This document shows positions 7,158 to 14,275 of a stretch of DNA of 14,275 nucleotides, in pieces. Position numbers and translations under genes: made by a program. The stretch is taken from positions 1,910-16,184 of the forward strand of contig VAZT01000405.1 of NCBI GenBank assembly GCA_005884825.1, in the 5' to 3' direction. Every line of letters starts with the position of its first letter. Position 1 is the first letter of the stretch. The DNA comes from Alphaproteobacteria bacterium (GTDB lineage: Bacteria; Pseudomonadota; Alphaproteobacteria; ATCC43930; CGMCC-115725). The notes beneath the pieces were generated by a model. That model did no database searches and was not told the DNA's origin. It saw only the letters and a program-made list of their open reading frames with translations.

Positions 7158-7579
7158 CGACGACAAACGATGGGTAGGCAATATTCCTGGCAATCAGGCT
7201 AGACGAGCGTCCCGGCAAATCAAGCGGCAAGCGCAAAGGGCATACTGTGATGACCGGTCGACTAATGGAGGCATCGCCCCGATCCTGTCCGCCGAGCCCG
7301 ATCCGGCCGCCCACGAGACGCAGCGCGCCTCGCCTGCCGCCCATTGCTCTCGGCGCGGTTTTGACGAAATAGACAATCATGTAATTGCCATGTTCGCCTT
7401 GTACCCTCCTGCGCATCGGCGCCCGTGAGCGGGTGCGGGATTGCGATTGAAGGAGTTGCCGACGCCTGATCTCGACCAGATAAAACAGGGGGAAGAGGGA
7501 GGTGCCCGAGACACATGAGCTCTTCGCGGCGGACGTCGCGCCGCACTTCGCATGACACTCTAACTGGCTCGGATAAACG
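7158..7579. promoter_or_regulatory. Divergent intergenic region between the Mo-hydroxylase cluster and the aldo-keto reductase pair
   Basis: This 422-bp stretch must hold the promoters for both directions. The reading frames inside it resemble no protein I know. The most AT-rich patch, about 7360-7395, contains TTGACG (7363-7368) followed after 15 nt by TAATTG, a poor sigma-70-like candidate for the plus strand. A hairpin with a TGAG loop (GCGCCCG 7419-7425, CGGGTGC 7430-7436, one G-T pair) lies downstream of it and could be a leader structure. No regulator gene sits beside the cluster, so control is unknown. Confidence 0.4.
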
Positions 7580-8560
<981 letters not shown>

Positions 8561-8595
8561 TATCGTTCTCAGCACCGCACCCCTCGCGAGGCACC

Positions 8596-9573
8596 ATGAC
8601 CCTCCGGTTCTCGACCCGCTGCCCCAATTCGGACTATCTCGGTTTCGAGACGTCGCCCGAGGCGATCGTCGCAGCCGCGAAAAAGGCGGAGGAGGTCGGG
8701 TTCGACGCCATCTTCGTCAACGATCACATCATCGTCGATAGTTCTTCGCGCGCCGCACCGTGGACCAACGTCTACGATCCGTTTGTCGCGATGTCGTTTA
8801 TCGCCGCGCACACAACCCGCATCGGCGTCGGCGTCTCGGTGCTGATTATGCCGTACCGCAACCCGGTCGCGACCGCGAAGAGCTTGGCGACGATCGACCG
8901 GATGTCGGGCGGCCGGCTGATCGCCGGTGTCGGCGTCGGCTGGAACGAGGCCGAGTTTGCCGCGCTCGGTGTGCCGTTCCACGAGCGGGGCGCGCGCACC
9001 ACCGAATATCTTCGCCTCTGGCAGGCTTGCTGGGCGCCGGGCGAGGTCTCGTTCGCTGGACGGTTCTTTTCGTTCTCCGACATGCATGTCAACCCGAAGC
9101 CGGTGCAGCAGCCGCATCCGCCGATCTGGATCGGCGGCGCCAGCGATGCGGCGCTGCGCCGAGCCGCGCGGTTCGCCGCGCTATGGCAGCCGACCCCGCT
9201 GCCCCTCGCCGAGCTGGTTGAGCGTCAGACCGCGCTGCGCCGGGCTTGCGACCAAATCGGGCGCGCGCCGATCCCGACGCGCATGAGCTTTCGCGTCGAG
9301 TTCAGCACGATCACCGGCAATGCGCCATCGCCGGACGGTAAGCGGCCGGTCGGGCACGGCACGCCAGCCGAAGTCGCCGGCGACCTGTTGAGCTACCGCG
9401 ATAAAGCGGGCCTCGATGCCTTCCAGATCAATTTCCACGGCAACCGCAACCTTGACCAGCTCCTCCAGTCGATGGAGTGCTTCATGCAGGACGTCGCACC
9501 AAGAGTATCCGGCGAGGTTATCGCTGCGCCATGCCCGAATCTCCACATGTTGGACGGCCCGCGTCTGCCGTGA
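8596..9573 (+). CDS. Luciferase-like (LLM class) flavin/F420-dependent oxidoreductase
   Basis: 325 residues forming a bacterial-luciferase-type TIM barrel. Diagnostic stretches are GFDAIFVNDH (35-44), TTRIGVGVSVLIMPYRNP (73-90), SGGRLIAGVGVGWNEAEFAALG (104-125, the cofactor-binding region), RGARTTEYLRLW (131-142) and PHPPIWIGGAS (173-183). This pattern matches the group annotated as probable F420-dependent oxidoreductases (Rv2161c-like). In proteobacteria the cofactor may equally be FMN, and the sequence does not settle it. The last 20 or so residues after APRV (301-304) look like an added tail. The start is supported by CGAGG (8587-8591) 4 nt before the ATG. It lies 35 bp after the aldo-keto reductase and is probably in the same transcript. 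It is convergent with lspA, with 6 bp between stop codons. Substrate unknown. Confidence 0.88.
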   Translation: MTLRFSTRCPNSDYLGFETSPEAIVAAAKKAEEVGFDAIFVNDHIIVDSSSRAAPWTNVYDPFVAMSFIAAHTTRIGVGVSVLIMPYRNPVATAKSLATIDRMSGGRLIAGVGVGWNEAEFAALGVPFHERGARTTEYLRLWQACWAPGEVSFAGRFFSFSDMHVNPKPVQQPHPPIWIGGASDAALRRAARFAALWQPTPLPLAELVERQTALRRACDQIGRAPIPTRMSFRVEFSTITGNAPSPDGKRPVGHGTPAEVAGDLLSYRDKAGLDAFQINFHGNRNLDQLLQSMECFMQDVAPRVSGEVIAAPCPNLHMLDGPRLP

Positions 9574-9579
9574 TGCGGC

Positions 9580-10053
9580 TCAGTGCGCCTCTCGCCGCAG
9601 GAAGAGGCCGTCCAGCAACATTGCCGCGACGCCGATGCAAATCGCGCTGTCGGCGAGGTTGAAGGCCGGCCAATGCGCGGCTCCGAGGTGAAAATCGAGA
9701 AAGTCGACAACAGCACCGAGGCGCAGCCGGTCGATGACGTTGCCCACGGCACCGCCGATGATCAGCCCGATCGCGACGGCGAGGAAGGGACCCGAAGCGC
9801 GGCTCAGCCAGTAGATCAAAAGCGCGACGATAACAGCGGCAGCAAAGGAAAAGACCAGCGCATTCATTCCGGCGCCGCCGTTGAACAAGCCAAAGCTGAT
9901 GCCGCGATTATAGGTCAGGGCGAGATGGAAGAACGACGTCACGGTCTCGCGGTCGCCGAAGCCGCGCCCGGCGAAAAAGGCGAGAACCGCGGCTTTGCTG
10001 AGCTGGTCGAGTATTGCGACCACAGTTGCCGTGGCGAGCCCGCGTGCCAGCAT
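9580..10053 (-). CDS. lspA: Lipoprotein signal peptidase (signal peptidase II)
   Basis: 157-residue inner-membrane aspartyl protease that removes signal peptides from diacylglyceryl-modified prolipoproteins. Four hydrophobic segments are visible (about 5-26, 63-83, 89-105, 133-151). The conserved blocks are DQLSK (16-20), YNRGISFGLF (48-57), GNVIDRLRLGAVVDFLDF (104-121) and FNLADSA (131-137). Catalytic aspartates are expected to be Asp117 and Asp135, both present. The start at 10053 is chosen because its ATG shares one base with the ileS stop (TGATG), giving translational coupling, and because homology starts there. The frame extends 18 codons further upstream, but only inside ileS. It is the last gene of the ribF-ileS-lspA group here. 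Confidence 0.96.
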   Translation of the reverse strand: MLARGLATATVVAILDQLSKAAVLAFFAGRGFGDRETVTSFFHLALTYNRGISFGLFNGGAGMNALVFSFAAAVIVALLIYWLSRASGPFLAVAIGLIIGGAVGNVIDRLRLGAVVDFLDFHLGAAHWPAFNLADSAICIGVAAMLLDGLFLRREAH

Positions 10054-12908
10054 CACCCGTTTGCGGCAGCGAGCTCGAGGCCGGACCGATCGACGACTTC
10101 CGCGCACCGCCGGCAGAGATCGGCGTGACCGGGCACTCGGCCGACCTCGGGCAAGATCCTCCAGCAGCGCTCGCAGCGCTCCCCCGGCGCCAGAGAAACG
10201 CGCACCCCAACTTCTGCAATATCGGGAAGCGCGAAGGCATCGTCGGGTGCCGATCCCACGCGCACCGTTCCCGCCGAGGTGATGCAGAGCTCGGCGAGAT
10301 CGACATTGCGCAGCTGATCGGCCAGCCTTTCGGGGACGAACAGCTCAACGGCGGCCTGCAGGCTCGAACCCAGCCGCTTCGCCCCCCGCTCCAGTTCCAG
10401 TGCGCCGGTGACGATCCGGCGCGCATCTCGCAACACGGCCCAGCGTTCGCCGAGCGCGTCATCGCGCCAACCCGGCGGGACATCCGGGAAAAGCTCGAGA
10501 TGTACGCTCCGTCCGGGTACGTCGCCGTGCCGGGCCAGCCAAGCCTCCTCCGCGGTAAAGCAAATTACCGGGGCCAGCCAGCGCACCAAATACTCGAAGC
10601 ACCGGTCGAGCACGGTCCGCACCGCGCGGCGCCTGATGTCGTCTGCCGCGTCGCAATAGAGCCGGTCCTTGCGGATGTCGAAATAGAAGGCCGACAAATC
10701 GGTCGCACAGAAGCTGTGCAGTGCCGCGAACATGCCGTGGAAATCGAATGCCTCGACCGAACGCCGGACGAGATCGTCGAGCTCGGCCAGGCGGTGCAAC
10801 ACCCAGCGGTCGAGCTCGGGCATCGCCTCGATACCGACCGCCTCGGCGGCGGTATAGCCGTCGAGCGCCCCCAGCAGGTATCGCAGGGTATTGCGCAATC
10901 GGCGGTAAGCGTCGCTGTGGCGCTTGAGGATCTCCGGGCCGATGCGGACATCCTCGGTGTAATCCGAACCGACGACCCAAAGGCGCAGGATGTCGGCCCC
11001 GCTCTGCTGCATGATCTGCTGCGGCGGAATGACATTGCCGAGCGATTTCGACATTTTCCGTCCGTCTTCGTCGAGCACGAAGCCGTGCGTCAGCACGGCG
11101 TCGTAGGGCGCCCGGCCGCGCGTCCCGCAGGCCTCGATCAGCGAAGACTGGAACCAGCCGCGATGCTGGTCCGAGCCTTCCAGATACAGATCAGCCGGCC
11201 ATCGCAGCTCCGGGCGCTGCTCGAGCACAAACGCGTGGGTAGAGCCCGAGTCGAACCACACCTCGACGATGTCGGTGACCTTCTCCCACTCGGCGGCGTC
11301 ATAGGCGTTACCGAGGAATTCCGCCGGATCGGCGCTGAACCAGACATCCGCCCCTTCTCGCTCGACCGCGGCGGCAATGCGCTCGACGACGAGCGGATCG
11401 CGCAGCGGCTCTCCGGTCTCGCGATGCGTGAATACCGCGATCGGCACGCCCCAGGCGCGCTGGCGCGACACGCACCAGTCGGGCCGGCTCTCGACCATGG
11501 CCTCGATCCGGTTGCGGCCCTGTGCCGGGACCCAGCGGGTCTCGGCGATGGCCGCCAACGCTTTCCGGCGCAGGCCGTTCGCCTCGAAGCCGATGAACCA
11601 TTGCGGCGTGTTGCGAAAGATCAGCGGCGCCTTCGATCGCCAGGAATGCGGGTAGGAATGAACGAGAGTACCGCGAGCGAGCAGCCCGCCGGCCTTGTCG
11701 ATTGCGGCGATGACGGCGGGGTTGGCATCGCCCGGCTTGCCGTCCGGACGATAGATCGAGCGCCCGGCGAAGAGCGGCACCGACGGGAGATAGAATCCAT
11801 CGGGAGAGACGGTGTCCGGCACCGCCAGGCCGTTCATCTGGCCGAGTTCGAAATCGTCGGCGCCGTGGCCGGGGGCAATGTGCACCAGACCGGTCCCCTG
11901 GTCGGCTTCGACGAAGCCGGCAGCCAGGAGCGGGACATCGAAGTCGTAGCCCCGGCCGCGCAGCGGGTGTGCTGCCGTCGTTCCGGCAAGGCTCGCGCCG
12001 GGAAAGCGGTCGGCCACCGAATACGCCTCAATCCCGGCCGGCTTTACGACTTCCTCCACCAGCGCGGCGGCGACGAGCAGGGTCTCTCCCGGCCGTGCGC
12101 GGCTCCCTTCCGCCGCCCGATCGACGCGCAACACCACATACTCGAAGCCGTCGCTGAAGGCGATCGCCCGGTTGCCCGGCAATGTCCATGGCGTCGTCGT
12201 CCAGATGAGAGCCGCCGCGCCCGCAAGCGACGGCTGCTCGGACCGCAGGATCGGAAACCGTACCCACACGGTCGTGGATCGGTGGTCGTGGTATTCGACT
12301 TCGGCTTCGGCGAGCGCAGTCTGCTCCACGACCGACCACAGGACCGGCTTTGCCCCCTTGTAGAGGCCGCCATTGACGAGAAACTTGCCGAGCTCGCGGA
12401 CGATCTGCGCTTCGGCCGAATAAGCCATCGTCGTGTAGGGATCGTCCCAGTCGCCGACCACGCCGAGCCGCTTGAAGTCGCGCTTCTGAATTTCGATCCA
12501 ATGAGCCGCGAATTCGCGGCACTCCCGGCGGAACTGGTCGATCGGCACGCTGTCCTTGGACTGGTTTTTCGCGCGGTATTGCTCCTCGACAATCCATTCG
12601 ATCGGCAGCCCGTGGCAGTCCCAGCCCGGGACATAGGGCGCGTCCTTGCCGAGCATCTGCTGCGCCCGGTTGACGACGTCCTTCAGGATCTTGTTCAGCG
12701 CGGTGCCGAGGTGGATATCGCCATTGGCGTAGGGCGGTCCATCGTGAAGGACGAACTTGTCGCGTCCGCGCGACGCCTCGCGCAACCGCCGGTAGAGGCC
12801 CATTTCCTCCCAGCGCGCGAGAATCGACGGCTCGCGCTTCGGCAAATCCCCCCGCATCGGGAATTGGGTCTTGGGCAGGAATATTGTCGGACGATAATCC
12901 GTAGGCAT
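10053..12908 (-). CDS. ileS: Isoleucyl-tRNA synthetase
   Basis: 951 residues, close to the Escherichia coli enzyme (938). This class I synthetase charges tRNA-Ile and edits mischarged Val. The HIGH-type signature PPYANGDIHLGTA is at 58-70, the editing-domain motif WTTTPWTLPGN at 236-246 and KMSKS at 618-622. A C-terminal zinc-finger-like set of cysteines (C912, C915, C932, C935) marks the eubacterial ileS1 type with a complete C-terminus. The ATG at 12908 has AGGGA six bases upstream (12915-12919 on the plus strand). It is followed by lspA with a one-base overlap, an order conserved across proteobacteria. A hairpin lies 38 bp upstream of the start, on the ribF side. A 987-residue open frame on the opposite strand is a high-GC shadow. 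Confidence 0.98.
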   Translation of the reverse strand: MPTDYRPTIFLPKTQFPMRGDLPKREPSILARWEEMGLYRRLREASRGRDKFVLHDGPPYANGDIHLGTALNKILKDVVNRAQQMLGKDAPYVPGWDCHGLPIEWIVEEQYRAKNQSKDSVPIDQFRRECREFAAHWIEIQKRDFKRLGVVGDWDDPYTTMAYSAEAQIVRELGKFLVNGGLYKGAKPVLWSVVEQTALAEAEVEYHDHRSTTVWVRFPILRSEQPSLAGAAALIWTTTPWTLPGNRAIAFSDGFEYVVLRVDRAAEGSRARPGETLLVAAALVEEVVKPAGIEAYSVADRFPGASLAGTTAAHPLRGRGYDFDVPLLAAGFVEADQGTGLVHIAPGHGADDFELGQMNGLAVPDTVSPDGFYLPSVPLFAGRSIYRPDGKPGDANPAVIAAIDKAGGLLARGTLVHSYPHSWRSKAPLIFRNTPQWFIGFEANGLRRKALAAIAETRWVPAQGRNRIEAMVESRPDWCVSRQRAWGVPIAVFTHRETGEPLRDPLVVERIAAAVEREGADVWFSADPAEFLGNAYDAAEWEKVTDIVEVWFDSGSTHAFVLEQRPELRWPADLYLEGSDQHRGWFQSSLIEACGTRGRAPYDAVLTHGFVLDEDGRKMSKSLGNVIPPQQIMQQSGADILRLWVVGSDYTEDVRIGPEILKRHSDAYRRLRNTLRYLLGALDGYTAAEAVGIEAMPELDRWVLHRLAELDDLVRRSVEAFDFHGMFAALHSFCATDLSAFYFDIRKDRLYCDAADDIRRRAVRTVLDRCFEYLVRWLAPVICFTAEEAWLARHGDVPGRSVHLELFPDVPPGWRDDALGERWAVLRDARRIVTGALELERGAKRLGSSLQAAVELFVPERLADQLRNVDLAELCITSAGTVRVGSAPDDAFALPDIAEVGVRVSLAPGERCERCWRILPEVGRVPGHADLCRRCAEVVDRSGLELAAANG

Positions 12909-12914
12909 CGTGGA

Positions 12915-12919
12915 TCCCT
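12915..12919 (-). promoter_or_regulatory. ileS ribosome binding site
   Basis: AGGGA on the minus strand, six bases before the ileS ATG, supports the start at 12908. Confidence 0.6.
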
Positions 12920-12946
12920 GGATGAGAACGTAAAAGCGAAAGCGTC

Positions 12947-12970
12947 CCCGATCCTCAGACGAGGACCGGG
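12947..12970 (-). terminator. Possible terminator or attenuator hairpin between ribF and ileS
   Basis: CCCG-a-TCCTC (12947-12956), loop AGAC, then GAGGA-c-CGGG (12961-12970) form a 9-bp stem with one mismatch. Read on the minus strand, the hairpin is followed by a moderately T-rich stretch (ACGCTTTCGCTTTTACG). This resembles a weak intrinsic terminator about 100 bp after the ribF stop and 38 bp before ileS. It could end the ribF transcript, or act as a leader hairpin reducing read-through into ileS. The T tract is interrupted, so confidence is modest. The rest of 12909-13069 shows no gene. Confidence 0.4.
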
Positions 12971-13069
12971 CCGGTAATTCGCAACATCCAGGCGTGATGC
13001 CGAAACATGGCGGTCATATAGCAGCCGCCCGGGTCAAATTCGAGGGGGTAGTCAGCGGTGCGGTTACAC

Positions 13070-14032
13070 TCAGAGCGCCGGATGGGCGGCGAGGATCGTG
13101 CGCGCCTTGGCGGCGTCGGCGGCGATCTGCGCCTTCAGCGCGTCGAGACCGGGGAATTTCTGCTCCGGCCGTATGAAATCGACGAGCGCCACGCGCAGGT
13201 GGCGTCCGTAAAGGTCGACATCGATGTCGAACAGGTGGGCTTCGAGCCGCGGCACGAGGCCGCCGACGGTCGGGCGCAGACCGATATTGGCGACGCCGCC
13301 GAATGTGCGGCCGGCGAGCGGGTCGTCCGGACCGTCGCCGGAGACACGCACCGCATAGACCCCGAAGGCCGGGTGCAGATAGTCGTCGAGCCCGAGATTC
13401 GCGGTTGGAAAGCCGATTGTCCTACCGCGTCTGTCGCCGGCCGCGACGCGGCCGTCGATCTCCCAGAAGCGACCGAGGAGCACGGCCGCCTCGCGCGGCT
13501 TGCCGGCTTTCAGCAGCTCGCGGATATGGGTCGAGGAATAGACGACGGTATCCTCCCCGCGGATCGGTTCGAGCACGGTCACCCCGAAGCCGTGATGCAG
13601 ACCGGCGGCCTGCAAAGTATCGGGCGTTCCGCCGCGGCGGTTGCCAAAGGTGCAATCCCAGCCGACCACGACATGCGAGGCCCCGATCGCTCCTATAATG
13701 ACTTCGGCAATGAATTCCTCGGCGCTCTTCTTCGAGAACGCGAGGTCGAAATGCTGGACGAACAGCAGATCGACGCCCAGCCGAGCCAGTTCGCGCTCCT
13801 TGACGCGGAACGGCGTCAGCCGGAACGGCTCGGTCGCCGGAAAGAATACACTGCGCGGATGCGGCTCGAACGTCAGCACGCCGGTCGGGCGGCCCGCTTC
13901 CCTGGCGAGCTCGCAGGCCCGGCCGATCAGCACGGCATGACCGCGGTGCAGGCCATCGAAATTGCCCATCGCGAGGACCGTGCCGGGCGGGTGATTCGAC
14001 CGGGGGCCGGGATGTCGGATGACTCGGATCAC
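13070..14032 (-). CDS. ribF: Bifunctional riboflavin kinase/FAD synthetase
   Basis: 320 residues, typical of prokaryotic RibF, which phosphorylates riboflavin to FMN and adenylates FMN to FAD in the cytoplasm. The N-terminal FAD synthetase domain has the nucleotidyltransferase motif GNFDGLHRGH (23-32), FGNRRGGTP (129-137) and SSTHIRELL (166-174), where His169 replaces the more common Arg. The C-terminal riboflavin kinase domain has GRTIGFPTANL (203-213), GVYAV (224-228) and LEAHLFD (263-269) with the expected catalytic Glu264. The start is a GTG at 14032, with no clear ribosome binding site; the next Met (residue 22) would cut into the nucleotide-binding motif, so the GTG or a nearby start is required. 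It heads the ribF-ileS-lspA group. The window's accessory block is rich in flavoproteins, but ribF is a housekeeping gene and the proximity need not mean anything. Confidence 0.96.
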   Translation of the reverse strand: MIRVIRHPGPRSNHPPGTVLAMGNFDGLHRGHAVLIGRACELAREAGRPTGVLTFEPHPRSVFFPATEPFRLTPFRVKERELARLGVDLLFVQHFDLAFSKKSAEEFIAEVIIGAIGASHVVVGWDCTFGNRRGGTPDTLQAAGLHHGFGVTVLEPIRGEDTVVYSSTHIRELLKAGKPREAAVLLGRFWEIDGRVAAGDRRGRTIGFPTANLGLDDYLHPAFGVYAVRVSGDGPDDPLAGRTFGGVANIGLRPTVGGLVPRLEAHLFDIDVDLYGRHLRVALVDFIRPEQKFPGLDALKAQIAADAAKARTILAAHPAL

Positions 14033-14215
14033 GGCAGCGGCAATCGCGCAGTTTCAAGGCCAGCCAATTGCTATGAAAATACCCCGGCCGGCGGCCGTAG
14101 GATAGCGGATCGCGTCGCCTCGGCCGCGCACTCTGCAAAACCCGATATAATCGAAGCCGCATTCCTGCCGGATGGACGATCAGCCCCAGATAGACGGTCA
14201 GCCAAGAGCCGCCGG
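14033..14215. other. Divergent intergenic region upstream of ribF
   Basis: 183 bp without a recognisable gene, between the ribF start and a probable plus-strand start at 14216. A perfect TATAAT lies at 14146-14151 on the plus strand, about 65 bp before that start. No TTGACA-like -35 is seen at the expected distance, so it is only a candidate -10 element. No clear ribF promoter is visible. Confidence 0.4.
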
Positions 14216-14275
14216 ATGAGCCCCTTAGCGAGCGACGCTGCCGCGCCATTGCGCGAAGCTTGGTATTATGCGCTG
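14216..14275 (+). CDS. N-terminus of a probable Rieske-type oxygenase (partial)
   Basis: An ATG at 14216 opens a frame that stays open to the window edge, giving MSPLASDAAAPLREAWYYAL. The LREAWYYAL segment is what I would expect at the start of Rieske [2Fe-2S] non-heme iron oxygenases (aromatic ring-hydroxylating dioxygenase alpha-subunit-like), just ahead of the Rieske domain. Only 20 residues are available and no cluster ligands (CxH, CxxH) fall inside the window, so this rests on a short N-terminal resemblance. The ribosome binding site is weak. The gene would be divergent from ribF. Confidence 0.5.
   Translation, partial: MSPLASDAAAPLREAWYYAL

Noticed and set aside
7515..7579. Small reading frame starting at the ATG at 7515, after a GGGAGG-like site
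   Set aside because: It runs out of frame into the aldo-keto reductase gene and its Ser/Arg-rich translation resembles nothing; likely chance.
10014..12977. A 987-residue open frame on the plus strand across ileS
   Set aside because: It lies exactly antisense to a clearly real ileS, resembles no protein, and is expected from the codon bias of a GC-rich genome.

Overview
This is a GC-rich bacterial window. Three things suggest an alphaproteobacterium, probably Hyphomicrobiales (Bradyrhizobium/Rhodopseudomonas-like): the ribF-ileS-lspA gene order, the coding style, and a C-rich intergenic repeat (3838-3983) of a kind I associate with that group. The assignment is inference from pattern memory, not a database match.

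Layout. Positions 1-198 hold no gene I can name. A short-chain dehydrogenase (SDR; 199-1008, +) follows and converges, with an 11-bp gap, on a four-gene minus-strand cluster (1020-7157) for a molybdenum hydroxylase of the xanthine dehydrogenase/CO dehydrogenase (CoxLMS) superfamily. In transcription order the cluster is a CoxM-like FAD subunit, a first CoxL-like Mo subunit (GTGA overlap), a repeat-bearing spacer, a CoxS-like 2Fe-2S subunit, and a second, divergent CoxL-like Mo subunit (ATGA overlap). It therefore has two large subunits but only one M and one S. Neither large subunit has the Cys loop of true aerobic CO dehydrogenase, so the substrate is probably an organic molecule. No cofactor-insertion or sulfuration partners (XdhC/CoxF, CoxD types) lie in the window.

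A 422-bp divergent intergenic region (7158-7579) separates this cluster from a plus-strand pair: a YajO-like aldo-keto reductase (7580-8560) and a luciferase-like flavin/F420 oxidoreductase (8596-9573). Both strands around this region must be driven from here.

The right third is conserved housekeeping on the minus strand: ribF (FAD synthesis), ileS (isoleucyl-tRNA synthetase) and lspA (lipoprotein signal peptidase). ileS and lspA share one base (TGATG). lspA runs convergently into the oxidoreductase gene with a 6-bp gap, so the accessory redox block directly abuts the core operon. At the right edge the first 20 codons of a probable Rieske-type oxygenase start on the plus strand.

The accessory block (SDR, Mo hydroxylase, aldo-keto reductase, flavin oxidoreductase, possible Rieske protein) reads as catabolic or detoxifying redox chemistry on unknown organic substrates. 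I see no clear new defence, mobile or RNA system. The least ordinary signals are the two-large-subunit arrangement, the repeat that supplies the C-terminus and stop codon of one large subunit, and an SDR whose canonical catalytic residues are absent.
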